64,000 nucleotides of DNA from JBBIPA01 sp963775935. GTDB taxonomy: Bacteria > Chloroflexota > Dehalococcoidia > GIF9 > UBA5629. Below the pieces are notes generated by a model. The model was not told the DNA's origin. It saw only the letters and a list, made by a program, of their open reading frames with translations, and made no database searches. The stretch is from positions 62,001 to 126,000 of the forward strand of contig CAVZKR010000008.1 in assembly GCA_963775935.1 (NCBI GenBank), given 5' to 3'. The translations under genes were made by a program, and so were the position numbers. Position 1 is the stretch's first letter. Every line of letters begins with the position of its first letter. Positions 43,512 to 52,939 of the stretch are shown piece after piece.

Positions 43512-43625
43512 AAAGCCCCAAGTAACCTCACTTGCCCGGTTCCTCTTCCTGCCTAGCACTCTTCAGCCTTCGCCTACCCTGTGCCGGCCCCTCTGCCTCC
43601 CCGGTTTAGCTTGATTACTTGGGAC
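43510..43625 (-). ncRNA. Candidate structured RNA with long terminal stem and U-run
   Basis: On the minus strand, GTCCCAAGTAATC (from 43625) pairs with GGTTACTTGGGGC (ending 43515) over 13 positions, enclosing a purine-rich interior (GGGGAGGCAGAGGGG, GGCAGGAAGAGGAACCGGG). It is followed by TTTTTATTTT, as a terminator would require. About 115 nt, between two convergent genes. I could not match it to SRP RNA, 6S RNA or RNase P by eye. It may instead be an extended bidirectional terminator for the flanking genes. Confidence 0.4.
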
Positions 43626-43719
43626 GTTCTCAATATAGCACATCGTTTTCGCCTTGTCAATAGGCATAGGCTAATTCGTATTTCAGTTTAATACGCAAAC
43701 CATGAATGATACCCAAGAT

Positions 43720-44715
43720 TTATAGCTGCCAGACATTAACTAATTGCTTGAAATCAATCATACCGCTTTCAGCCATATTTTCAACTTCAAAACCAGCTTC
43801 AACTACCGCAGCAATAGGATTCAGCCCTCCCAACAGTATCATACCAACTCTATTCAAGCCCACCGCAATCTGGCAAACAGGCTCACTGACTCGCCCCATA
43901 GAATAAACGCCAATGATACCTGCATCATTCAGTGAGGCGATAACTTCTTCAACAAGTGCTTTCGAAAGTGCCGGTATTTCTCGAAAGTTTGCCAGTATTT
44001 TTCCATTGCCCTTTTTTACTGCCTCGCTAACACTGGTCATTCTAGCACGTATATACTGCTCTGATGGGTCCAGTGATGTACCACCGTAGTTGATTATCGC
44101 CGTGAAACGCAATGGCTTGGAATCCCTAATCTCTAGAATACCTCCAAACCTGGATTCCATCGGGATACCATTTTTCAGTAGAACCCCATTTATAGTCACA
44201 CCACATATAGTAGCAATACCTATTTTGCCATCAGGAATAACCACATCTCCAAGCTTGCCGCCACTACTCACCATTGCTACCATCTCGCTAATACACAGGC
44301 CAGCTTTGAAGACACTTTTCATTATTTTAAGTGCTTTGGGGGAATCTTCTTTATTAAAGAACGAGGTATTAATCGGCACCAATCCCTCTTTTGTTTTCGG
44401 ATTGAAAGTAGTACGAAAAGCTAATAACTCAAGCTTTTCTTGAATAAAACTCAGACGATCAGGTGCCAGAGCTATTCGTAATTCCTCAAGACCCTTTGCG
44501 GCAAGAAATCTCCCGTCTCTTCCACGTGGCTGCGTATATCCTCTCTCATCAGCTATTTTAAGGTGATACCTTACTGCTCGTTCGCTCAGACAAATCCCCT
44601 GTTGCTCCAATTTTCTAGCAAGGGTGATGGATCCCATGGGTTCTGAAGATTCACTGAGAACTTTGAGGATAGCTATAATTTTCCTTTCTGAATCTGCACC
44701 AGCGCTGTGTATCAT
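43720..44715 (-). CDS. nrpR: NrpR-type nitrogen-responsive repressor
   Basis: 331 residues. N-terminal winged helix (about 8-70, KIIAILKVLSESSEPMGSITLARKLEQQGICLSERAVRYHLK) followed by a single NrpR domain (VPINTSFFNKEDSPKALKIMKSVFKAGLCISEMVAMVSSGGKLGDVVIPDGKIGIATICGVTINGVLLKNGIPMESRFGG ...). In methanogens NrpR represses nitrogen-assimilation genes and is released by 2-oxoglutarate. Here it adjoins a cluster with nadE, histidine-glutamine amidotransferase, GOGAT, glnA, glnB and amt, so it is the probable local regulator. A weak start region (no strong ribosome site) precedes the ATG. A truncated paralogue lies at 46853-46984. Confidence 0.9.
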   Translation of the reverse strand: MIHSAGADSERKIIAILKVLSESSEPMGSITLARKLEQQGICLSERAVRYHLKIADERGYTQPRGRDGRFLAAKGLEELRIALAPDRLSFIQEKLELLAFRTTFNPKTKEGLVPINTSFFNKEDSPKALKIMKSVFKAGLCISEMVAMVSSGGKLGDVVIPDGKIGIATICGVTINGVLLKNGIPMESRFGGILEIRDSKPLRFTAIINYGGTSLDPSEQYIRARMTSVSEAVKKGNGKILANFREIPALSKALVEEVIASLNDAGIIGVYSMGRVSEPVCQIAVGLNRVGMILLGGLNPIAAVVEAGFEVENMAESGMIDFKQLVNVWQL

Positions 44716-44902
44716 AGTTTCATTATCCGATAGAGACGATGTCTCATTATACTATCTCCAAACCAAAAACAGAATAGTAGTGGTGGATTATTTATTCTCA
44801 TGTAGAAAAGAGTTACACATAAGTTGAATGGAAGGGAGAACTTAAGAGAATGTCCCACTTAAGAAAGATTTATTTATCGACTAGGACTCAGACGCTATTT
44901 TG

Positions 44903-46633
44903 TTATCCTTTGAAGCGGTTGGTAAGCGGCAAACGTCTATCACGTCCAAAGGCTCTCGGAGTTATTTTGATACCAGGTGGTGACTGTCGACGTTTATATT
45001 CACTACTGTCAACTAACTTCGTAGCATGTTTAACTACGTCGACAGCGTATCCCATATCAATAATCTGCTCAAGACTTTTATCTTCTTCAACATAAGCTGC
45101 CAGGATCGGGTCCAGCAAATTATAGGGTGGCAAATTATCAGTATCCAGTTGTTCAGGTCTTAATTCAGCAGATGGCTCTTTGGTCACTATGGTAGGTGGT
45201 ATAATTGCCTGGTCGGAAAGGGAATTTCTATAGCGAACCAGTTCGTAGACCAAGGTTTTTGGCACATCTTTAATTACAGCAAAACCACCAGCCATATCAC
45301 CATACAATGTAGTATACCCTGTAGCTATCTCACTTTTATTACCAGTAGTCAAAACTAGCCAACCAAATTTATTAGACAAAGCCATAAGAATATTCCCTCT
45401 TATTCTTGCCTGTATATTTTCCTCAGTTGTATCAGGCTTTACTCCCTCAAAAGGTCCTGCTAGTGTGTCAAGATATGCCTGGAATACTTTATCGAAAGGT
45501 ATGATAAGAAGCTTAATATCCAAATTCTTGGCGAGTAGCTCGGCGTCCGACAAACTAGCAGCCGAAGAGTATCTAGAAGGCATAGCCACCCCAATTACAT
45601 TAGAAGGACGCAAAGCATCTACAGCAATTGTAGCTACAAGGCTAGAATCGATTCCACCAGACAACCCTATCACTACCTTTTGGAAACCGTTCTTAACAAT
45701 ATAGTCGCGTGTGCCTAGAACTAAAGCATCATACACCTCGCCTGGAAAACCACGAGTCTTCTTTTGTTCTAATGGTAATAAGGATTTTGACGCGGAGGTT
45801 GCTGTTTCACAGACTATCGTCCTGGTCACGAGCCATTTTCTATCGCCTGGTAGTGCTTCTTTTCTCCATCTTGAATCATGTAGCCGAGTGCGAAAAACAG
45901 CTTCTACATCCATATCAGCTACTATGAGATCTTCTTCAAATTGCTTACCTCGTGCTATCATACGTCCTTGTTCATCTAAAATCATACTATTGCCATCAAA
46001 TACCAGTTCATCCTGCCCGCCAACCAAATTAGTGTAAGCCACAATGACAATATTATCGGCAGCCCGGGTGCTCAACATTCTTTCTCTAAGATTACTTTTA
46101 CCAGCATGAAACGGAGAAGCGCTGATATTAACTACTACCTCAGCACCCGCATATGCCTGTACTGCAACTGGTCCTGCCTCATACCAGATATCTTCGCATA
46201 TACTCACACCTACATGAATTCCACAAATAGTGTATACGGGACATTCATTGCCTTTTTGGAAATATCGATTTTCATCGAAAACACCGTAATTGGGTAAATA
46301 GATCTTATGATAGACACCGACCAGTTTTTTATCGTGTATAATCGCAGCGGCATCATAAATATCATCTTTAGCATCAACAAATCCAACTACAGCGGTTATT
46401 CCTGCGGACTGTGTGATGATCTTATTTAAGCATCGAAGATTTTCTTCGACAAATTTTGGCTTAAATAGAAGGTCTTCTGGCGGGTAACCGCAGATAGCGA
46501 GCTCAGGAAAAGTAACAAGATCGATACTGAAAGCTTTGGCATCCGCAATAGCTTTCAGTATTTTCTGCGTATTACCCGCGAAGTCCCCCACTGTAGTATT
46601 GATCTGAGCCATGCCTACCCGTAGTCTTTTCAT
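44903..46633 (-). CDS. nadE: Glutamine-dependent NAD+ synthetase
   Basis: 576 residues: N-terminal nitrilase-fold glutaminase (about 1-265; catalytic triad context FPELAICGYPPEDLL, GVYHKIYLPNYGVFDE, GVSICEDIWYEAGP) fused to the NAD synthetase domain with P-loop VIGLSGGIDSSLVATIA and KSEIATGYTTLYGDMAGGF. It amidates deamido-NAD using glutamine, tying NAD synthesis to the glutamine pool. Stops 187 nt upstream of the nrpR start. A perfect 7-bp inverted repeat lies just upstream of its start. Confidence 0.96.
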   Translation of the reverse strand: MKRLRVGMAQINTTVGDFAGNTQKILKAIADAKAFSIDLVTFPELAICGYPPEDLLFKPKFVEENLRCLNKIITQSAGITAVVGFVDAKDDIYDAAAIIHDKKLVGVYHKIYLPNYGVFDENRYFQKGNECPVYTICGIHVGVSICEDIWYEAGPVAVQAYAGAEVVVNISASPFHAGKSNLRERMLSTRAADNIVIVAYTNLVGGQDELVFDGNSMILDEQGRMIARGKQFEEDLIVADMDVEAVFRTRLHDSRWRKEALPGDRKWLVTRTIVCETATSASKSLLPLEQKKTRGFPGEVYDALVLGTRDYIVKNGFQKVVIGLSGGIDSSLVATIAVDALRPSNVIGVAMPSRYSSAASLSDAELLAKNLDIKLLIIPFDKVFQAYLDTLAGPFEGVKPDTTEENIQARIRGNILMALSNKFGWLVLTTGNKSEIATGYTTLYGDMAGGFAVIKDVPKTLVYELVRYRNSLSDQAIIPPTIVTKEPSAELRPEQLDTDNLPPYNLLDPILAAYVEEDKSLEQIIDMGYAVDVVKHATKLVDSSEYKRRQSPPGIKITPRAFGRDRRLPLTNRFKG

Positions 46634-46652
46634 AATAACTTATCTCCTCTTG

Positions 46653-46667
46653 TTGTCTACTAGACAA
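46653..46667. promoter_or_regulatory. Perfect palindrome upstream of nadE
   Basis: TTGTCTACTAGACAA: two 7-bp arms around one base, 20 nt before the nadE start codon on the minus strand. It could be an operator in the nadE leader; no known regulator assigned. Confidence 0.35.
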
Positions 46668-46691
46668 TAGCCTATTCAATACTACACTTTA

Positions 46692-46777
46692 TTACAAGAT
46701 AGCTAAGTATCTTTTAATCTCATATTCGGTTACTCGAGTCCGGTAGTGATCCCATTCGATCTTCTTATTCCTTATAG
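46692..46777 (-). pseudogene. Relic: C-terminal 27 codons of a second glnA
   Basis: The minus strand reads IRNKKIEWDHYRTRVTEYEI then KRYLAIL and a TAA stop. This aligns without gaps with the C-terminus of the intact GlnA at 56397 (IKNKKIEWDKYRIQVSDYET then KTYLPVL). No other part of glutamine synthetase is present, so this is the leftover of a deleted paralogue. Confidence 0.85.
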
Positions 46778-46852
46778 AAGAGGTTTGCACTAAGTTAAAA
46801 GGAAAGGGGTACTTAAGGGAGTTTCCAAATTAATAGGGAGCAGTATACTCTC

Positions 46853-46984
46853 TCACTCAAAAATTCCTTCGTGGTCAAGCCTACGTGCAATGGTGATTGA
46901 CCCAAGAGGTTCCGAATACTCGCTTAGTACTTTAAGAATGGCTATTAGCTTATTTTCTGCGTCATGAACTTCGTGTACTATCAT
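46853..46984 (-). pseudogene. Relic: N-terminal 43 codons of a second nrpR
   Basis: MIVHEVHDAENKLIAILKVL then SEYSEPLGSITIARRLDHEG and IFE before a stop. It closely follows the start of NrpR (AILKVLSESSEPMGSITLARKLEQQG). A ribosome site GGTGGAGG precedes the ATG, so the fragment may still be translated. The regulatory domain is gone. It lies beside the glnA relic, with about 75 nt between them, indicating a deletion that removed most of both paralogues. The 46985-47190 stretch upstream shows no recognisable gene. Confidence 0.75.
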
Positions 46985-47190
46985 ATTTCGTCGCCTCCAC
47001 CAATATGCATAAAGCCTGCCGTACGGTCGAAGCCTTTGGCAAAAGAGTTTAATAAAGTCATGCTTTAAAATAACATCAGCACTGTAACCAAAATAAGCAG
47101 TAAACTCCTTTATACATTTCCCAAAATCGAGTAGTCCGTCACATCGAGTCCAACAAATGCGTCCGGGCATCTCTTCACTAGAATTTTACT

Positions 47191-47955
47191 CTAAATTCTG
47201 ACTGGGATCCCTTTCTTAGCCAGATATTCTTTTGTTTCCCGAATAGAGTATGTGCCGTAATGGAAGATGCTGGCCGCCAGAACAGCATCCGCCTTGCCGA
47301 CATCAAGCGCTTGATAAAGGTCTTCTGGTGTACCGGCCCCGCCGCTGGCAATGACCGGGACACTCACTGTCTCAGAGATGGTTCTGGTGAGCTCAATATC
47401 GTATCCTGCTCGATGTCCATCGGCGTCGATGCTGGTAAGCATTATTTCCCCAGCACCAAGTTCCACCACTTTTTTTACCCAAGCAATAGCGTCAATCCCA
47501 GTTGGTTTCTGACCACTATAAATATATACTTCCCATTGTGGCTTCTGGCTCTTTATCCGCTTAACATCTATGGCAACCACAATACACTGGCTGCCGAACT
47601 TATCAGCCCCCTCTCTGATCATGGTAGGTTTGAGCACAGCCGCCGTATTTACTGAAATCTTATCCGCCCCAGCCATGAGAACGCGCCGCATATCGTCGAT
47701 ATCACGTAGTCCCCCACCCACGGTAAACGGTATGAAGATTGCCTCGGCTATGCGCGCGACTATGTTCACCATTGTCTTACGATCCTCAGGGGTAGCTGTT
47801 ATATCCAAGAAGACCAGTTCATCAGCACCCTGCTGATAGTAGAAACCAGCCAGTTCTACAGGGTCGCCAGCGTCACGCAACTCAGCGAAGCTTGTCCCTT
47901 TGACAACCCGCCCATTCTTCACATCAAGACATGGAATAATCCTCTTAGTTAACAC
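47191..47955 (-). CDS. hisF: Imidazole glycerol phosphate synthase cyclase subunit
   Basis: 254 residues from GTG. (beta/alpha)8 barrel with KRIIPCLDVKNGRVVKGTSF (catalytic Asp11-equivalent), FLDITATPEDR, PFTVGGGLRDIDDMRRVLMAGADKISVNTAA, GAGEIMLTSIDADGHRAGYDIELTR (second catalytic Asp) and PVIASGGAGTPEDL. Closes the imidazole ring in histidine synthesis using ammonia from HisH. Its start immediately follows the stop of a 36-codon ORF. Confidence 0.97.
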   Translation of the reverse strand: MLTKRIIPCLDVKNGRVVKGTSFAELRDAGDPVELAGFYYQQGADELVFLDITATPEDRKTMVNIVARIAEAIFIPFTVGGGLRDIDDMRRVLMAGADKISVNTAAVLKPTMIREGADKFGSQCIVVAIDVKRIKSQKPQWEVYIYSGQKPTGIDAIAWVKKVVELGAGEIMLTSIDADGHRAGYDIELTRTISETVSVPVIASGGAGTPEDLYQALDVGKADAVLAASIFHYGTYSIRETKEYLAKKGIPVRI

Positions 47956-48066
47956 CTACCCTATCCTTTCGAAAACGGTTAATTTGTCGCGCATAGCTTC
48001 GGCAACACCAATCCCTACAGCTGGGTAGCTTATTATTATGTATCTTGCTTTTTCTGTTTTTTCCAT
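47956..48066 (-). CDS. Small ORF (36 aa) coupled to hisF
   Basis: MEKTEKARYIIISYPAVGIG then VAEAMRDKLTVFERIG. It has a GAGGAAG site about 10 nt upstream of its ATG, and its TAG abuts the hisF GTG with no gap, an arrangement of translational coupling. No homology recognised; could be a leader peptide or the remnant of a larger gene. Confidence 0.45.
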   Translation of the reverse strand: MEKTEKARYIIISYPAVGIGVAEAMRDKLTVFERIG

Positions 48067-48095
48067 CACGGCATCACTTCCTCAAACATCAGGGT

Positions 48096-48710
48096 TTAAT
48101 TTGACTTCATAGCTAACTTAATAAAATTGTCATACATGCGTAATCCAACCTCACCACTCTTCTCGGGATGAAATTGAGTAGCTATGAGATTTCCCGCAGC
48201 AATAACACTACATATTCTAGTGCCGTAATCGGTCTCCCCAACTACGAACGACCTATCTTCAGGCTCGACGTAATAACTGTGAACAAAGTAGAAGTTAGCC
48301 TCATCTGGTATTCCATCAAACACCGGGTGAGAAACAACCTGTTTAACCTGATTCCACCCCATCTGGGGAATCTTCAATCCGAGAGGAAGCCTCTTTACCC
48401 CTCCTGGAAGGATACCGAGGCACTCATGCCAGCCTCCTTCATCGGTCCCAGTAAACAAAATCTGTAACCCAATACAGATACCAAAGAAGGCATGCCCCTC
48501 AGCAATTAGTCGATGAATAGGGTCAACCAATCTCAACTTTTTCAGGTTGGCCATAGTATCAGCCGCAGCACCAACACCAGGCAGGATAACTGCCCGGGCA
48601 TTAAACAAGTCCCTGGGACGGCTAGTTATCTTAGACTGATGGCCGAGCTTGGTAAGGGCATTAACCACACTGCGTAGATTACCAGCCCCGTAGTCAACGA
48701 TAGCGATCAT
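48096..48710 (-). CDS. hisH: Imidazole glycerol phosphate synthase glutaminase subunit
   Basis: 204 residues, class I glutamine amidotransferase: VIVDYGAGNLRSVVNAL-type start (MIAIVDYGAGNLRSVVNAL), PGVGAAADTM, catalytic Cys in FFGICIGLQILF, and His-Glu in TQFHPEKSGEVG. Supplies ammonia to HisF. Same strand and order as hisF, 29 nt before the small ORF. Base composition is like the host and unlike the GC-rich block that begins 85 nt upstream. Confidence 0.97.
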   Translation of the reverse strand: MIAIVDYGAGNLRSVVNALTKLGHQSKITSRPRDLFNARAVILPGVGAAADTMANLKKLRLVDPIHRLIAEGHAFFGICIGLQILFTGTDEGGWHECLGILPGGVKRLPLGLKIPQMGWNQVKQVVSHPVFDGIPDEANFYFVHSYYVEPEDRSFVVGETDYGTRICSVIAAGNLIATQFHPEKSGEVGLRMYDNFIKLAMKSN

Positions 48711-48795
48711 CGAGAGTCCTTCCCATTATTCGCTTCAGGAGTTTCAATTCTCAACAGCAATTTCCAAAACATTTTCTCTGGCAATAGTCCTTTCC

Positions 48796-51434
48796 TCAGT
48801 GCCCCGACTCGCTCAACCCGTCGTCGTCTTTGGCAGAGGCCGTTGTCTTTTTCGGCCTGATCTTTCTGTAGACGTCTTTGGGGGCCATTTTTCTATCATC
48901 AATTGTCAAGAGCCGGTCGATGGTGATGTCGAAAAGTCTTTCATTCTCCTCGAGATAGGGCTGGATCAATTTCCAGTCTGCATCCGTAATCCTGGCGAAC
49001 TCGCCGCCATTAAGCTGCTCATCAACCAGTTTCCGGTGCGGGTCGCGTACATAGATTGCCCCGCCAGAGGCCAGGGAAAAGATATTGGACCCCGGATAAG
49101 GCGATTCATACTCCCGGATCGACCCGTCATTGTCATCGAAGCCGATGCCGTTCAGGATGACAAATCCGCCGCCGTCCAGCGGGTCGCCGGCCATAAAGGA
49201 TTCGGCCAGGTAGTCAAGGGCAGTGCCGTTGATGACCACGCGCGGCTTGCCGACGGCATTGATCAGGGGTCGTCCGGCGGCATTGCCCATGATATAGGCT
49301 GCGCCTCCCTTGGCGCCGTACATGAATGTCTGCCCGACATCGCCGAAGACCACCAGCTTGCCCTCTTTCATAATCTGGCAGAGTTGATCTTGGGCGTTGC
49401 CGTGCACATAAATCTCCATACCGTCGATACCCGACGCCAGATAGTCGCCGGATGAACCGTAGACGTCGATCCGCACGCCCTTAGTCGCCGGACCGCAGCC
49501 GCAGCCCGTAAACCGCTGGCCGCGGCATTTGTACACGATGAAGCGTCGCCAGCCGAGTTTGTAGGCCTTGACTATCATCACCGCATCGCAGTTATCGCCT
49601 TCCGGCTCAAAATGCTCCGCATCGATGACAAGAATCTGATTGTTCTGCTGCGGTGCTCGCAGGCTATCACGGGTGGCAAAATCGATTTGACAGAACTGCG
49701 ACGCCGTCTTTTCAGTAATCATGGGCGTGGCGGCGAAGATTTCATCCAGATTGATTTTCAGGACATGCTGTACGGAGCTGCGCTTGATTTTGCCGGTATT
49801 GTAGCGCCGGTCGTTCAACAGGGTCAGGGCCGTGATGGCCGTTTGCTTGAAGGCATCATTTTTCAGGGCCTGACCTTTGATGGTTTCAATCGCGAACCTG
49901 AACCTTTCGGCATCAAATTCCCCCATAGCGTCCCGGACATAGGCGAAAATCTTGTGTGCAGCAGAGGCCTCGTCTGCTTCCGCGAATAAACCACGGAGAC
50001 TCTCTTCGATAGCCTTGCCTTCGACTGTTGTGTCTTTCAACTCCTTAGAGATATCGCAGATGACCTTATCCTTGGCCGTTTCGATTACCTTCCCGAATTT
50101 GTCGGTACAGATGAGACTGCTTGTTACCTGAGCCGTCGCCGGTATCCTTCAGACTGAAAATGAACGCGCCACCATCGGTATAACTGCCGCCGCGGGCGTT
50201 CCAGTATTTGTCGGCAATAGGCCTAAAGCGCGGATCTTCCCGTTCCAGCGAGATGAGCGTCGCATCGATGGCCTGTTTTTCCGAGCAGATCAGGCCGACC
50301 TGCACCTCGCCTTCCTGCAGGGCGAACACCTGCGGCCTTAGCATGGCCGTATCCGTAATGCCGATTAGCTGGAACTGGTCGTTCTGTACATCATTGCGGG
50401 CGATAATGAAGAACCACGGCCCGTCGGGCGATGCAATAGACGTGATGCGTCTGAATGGCCTTGTACAGCGCCTGCTTTTGTGCCGGCAGCATGTCGAAGT
50501 CCATCTCCGAGGTCGGCGCCATGGCCTCGATCAGGTATTCCAGGGGATATTTGTAGACCCTGCTCCACAGATCGAGCAGGAGCGCCGCCTCCTCCGTATC
50601 GGTCAGAAACAGGGGGTGGTAGTTGCGCTGTTTGAGGTATTCGTAAACAGACTGGTAGTTGGCAAAGTCGCCGTTGTGCACGAGCGCCTCGTTGAGCGCG
50701 CTGAAGGGATGACAGCCGCCGGGATGCCAAACCCGGCCGCGGGTCGGATAGCGCTGGTGGGCCAGCCAGGCATAGGCCTTGAAATCATCCAGTTTATAAT
50801 AGCGGACGACGTTCTCGGCATAGCCGACAATCTTCAGGATCATCATGTTCCGGCCATGGGACATGACAAAGGCCTTTTTCTCGCCGAGGGAGGCATAATA
50901 TTGCTTGTTGATCCTGAAGCTGTTCTGATAGACAAACTCGTCCTCGGCATCGCGCCGGTCCAGGGACGTGAAATGGTTCTCCGCAATGAATTTATCCAGG
51001 ACGTCGTCCTTGACACGGACGAAATAACGCATAATATCCGGGGGCCTGACATCCAGACCGATACTGCGATGGTCATCGAGCGTGGCGAGCTTCTCGGATT
51101 TATCAATCTTGAAGTACGGCTTGATGAAGGTGTTTTCAAGCTCATCCGCCACGCTGTCATCCAGGAGGGCGATGTGGAACATGTAGTCCTCGTCCAGGAC
51201 CTGCCTTGAAACACCGAGGGCTTCGGGGATAAAGCCGACGGCGCCAATGCCGCCGCCTTTCCCATTGCCCCGATTATGCATCTGCACGGAAGGCTCGAAG
51301 ATGTTTTTCCCGGTAACGGGGATGGAACAGATAAATCCAGTGACGCCGCAGCCGCCTTCCTCTTCGGTATTGGGAGCGAGAATCGGTGAACTCGCGGCAC
51401 AGTTCGGTGCGTGAAGATAATATTTTTTCGGCAT
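48796..51434 (-). pseudogene. Glutamate synthase: GATase (GltB1) fused to GXGXG (GltB3), two frameshifts
   Basis: About 880 codons. 51434-50440 encodes the class II glutamine amidotransferase domain (EEEGGCGVTGFICSIPVTGK, HRYPTRGRVWHPGGCHPFSALNEALVHNGDF); here the nucleophile Cys follows an N-terminal extension. A frame change near 50435 (extra T) leads into a second frame (50344 region, IADKYWNARGGSYTDGGAFIFSL). A second change near 50116 (extra T) leads into the last frame, whose GXGXG beta-helix domain (CDAVMIVKAYKLGWRRFIVYKCRGQRFTGCGCG..., GGAAYIMGNAAGR) runs to 48796. Removing one base at each site restores a continuous protein. Genuine decay or sequencing error cannot be separated here. 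Compositionally GC-rich and foreign. Confidence 0.85.
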
Positions 51435-52939
51435 TATCCATTATGAGCAAACTCCGTTTCATGACTGTAATCTATATGCTCCAGCAGATCCGTCCGTCCG
51501 ACGAGTTCTCTGACACTGCGCATGCCGAACCTCTGGAGGATCTCGACCAGCTGGACATTCCAGGCATGGTACATATTGGTCAGGCGCTGTGTCGCCCAAT
51601 CCTCGTCAAACAGGTCGGCCAGCTCGGAGTCCGTTGTGGCGATGCCCCGGGAGCAGCCGCGTCCCGATTCACAGTTGCCGCAGCGGACGCACTCCAGAGC
51701 GACCAACTCCGCCGTGCCGATAACCGCCCCATCGGCGCCCAGGCAGATAGCCTTGGCCAGGTCATGGGCGGTCCGGATGCCGCCGGAGGCGATGAGCGTC
51801 ATCGCATCGCGGGCGCCTTCGTCCTTCAGGAAGTTATGGACCTTGGTGATGGCATACTCGATGGGCATGGCGATGTTCTTCTTGGCGATATCAGGCGCCG
51901 CTCCGGTGCCGCCATAGCCGCCGTCGATATGGATGATATGCGCGCCGGCATAGTATGAGCCCACGGCGACCATGTCCACGTCGTTGGGGGTTGAAACCTT
52001 GACGGATACCAGGGCGTTGGGGTTCATCTCCTTGATCCAGTCGATGTGCTTTTTGTGGTCTTCAATGGAATACACCGAGTGGAACGGGAAAGGGGAAAAC
52101 AGCGAGGAACCCTTGACGGCCTCACGCATTTTGGCAACGCTTTCCGTATTTTTTTCACCGAGAAGGTGCCCGCCGAGACCGGGCTTGGCACCCTGGGCAT
52201 ATTTGAATTCGATGATCTTCACGCGCTGGATGGTCTCTTCGCGCACTCCGAAAAGACCGGTGGCAACCTGGGTGATCACATGGTCATCATACGGCTGGAG
52301 TATCTCGGGGTAGCCGCCCTCGCCGGTGGAGGTAAAGGTATTCCATATGGTCGCATTGCGCGCCTTGGAAACCATGGTGGGAAGACTCACCGATCCGAAG
52401 GACATGCCGCCGCCGTAAACGGGGGTGGAAATGACGATATCCGCCCGCCCGTCGTTCCGGCGGTTCAGCGGGATAGCGGTGGAGATCTCAGATTTATCCA
52501 CCTGTGGTGGATGGGCGGGGAACTTGAACCGCAGCTTGTCGAAGCCGCCGCCGGAATTGCCCACGTTATATTCGAGGTCGGTGCGCTGCGGCGGATAGCC
52601 GGTCTCGGCCATGATCCAGGTGCCGGTGATCATGTCGGCGGTCCAGCGGAAGTCGCCCAGCGTCTCATACATGGGGTTCAACGACAGGCTCAAGGCCTTG
52701 CGCGGGCATTTGGCGACGCAGTAGAAATCCTTGCCCTGGCATTCGAAGCCGATGCATTTATAGTCGATGGGCGGTTTTACCTTGTTGTGCCCCTCGACCC
52801 TTTCATGCACGCCGTAAGGGCATGTTTTGGCGCACGTGCCGCAGTTGATGCAGGCATCGGACCGGGTGACCTTGTATTTCGGCACCTGGTGCTTGAACCT
52901 GGAAGGCATCTTTTTGATTTTTACGGTTGATGGTTTCAT
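51434..52939 (-). CDS. Glutamate synthase FMN/Fe-S catalytic subunit (GltB2-like)
   Basis: 501 residues, the only intact gene of the foreign operon. N-terminal ferredoxin-like region (CINCGTCAKTCPYGV ... CQGKDFYCVAKCPRKAL) and the FMN-binding glutamate synthase barrel (PVYGGGMSFGSVSLPTMVSKARNATIWNTFTSTGEGGYPE, GAKPGLGGHLLGEKNT, SVKVSTPNDVDMVAVGSYYAGAHIIHIDGGYGGTGAAPD, IASGGIRTAHDLAKAICLGADGAVIGTAELVALECVRCGNCESGRGC). This makes glutamate from 2-oxoglutarate and the ammonia released by the GATase subunit. Its stop shares a base with the start of the next gene (TAATG). Confidence 0.93.
   Translation of the reverse strand: MKPSTVKIKKMPSRFKHQVPKYKVTRSDACINCGTCAKTCPYGVHERVEGHNKVKPPIDYKCIGFECQGKDFYCVAKCPRKALSLSLNPMYETLGDFRWTADMITGTWIMAETGYPPQRTDLEYNVGNSGGGFDKLRFKFPAHPPQVDKSEISTAIPLNRRNDGRADIVISTPVYGGGMSFGSVSLPTMVSKARNATIWNTFTSTGEGGYPEILQPYDDHVITQVATGLFGVREETIQRVKIIEFKYAQGAKPGLGGHLLGEKNTESVAKMREAVKGSSLFSPFPFHSVYSIEDHKKHIDWIKEMNPNALVSVKVSTPNDVDMVAVGSYYAGAHIIHIDGGYGGTGAAPDIAKKNIAMPIEYAITKVHNFLKDEGARDAMTLIASGGIRTAHDLAKAICLGADGAVIGTAELVALECVRCGNCESGRGCSRGIATTDSELADLFDEDWATQRLTNMYHAWNVQLVEILQRFGMRSVRELVGRTDLLEHIDYSHETEFAHNG

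Noticed and set aside
43510..43625. SRP RNA, 6S RNA or RNase P RNA at this place
   Set aside because: None of the diagnostic core motifs (for example the GGAA-capped SRP domain IV) could be found; left as an unassigned candidate.
46985..47170. Upstream extension of the nrpR relic as a longer protein
   Set aside because: The region upstream of the ATG at 46984 has no recognisable homology and the ribosome site supports the shorter start.
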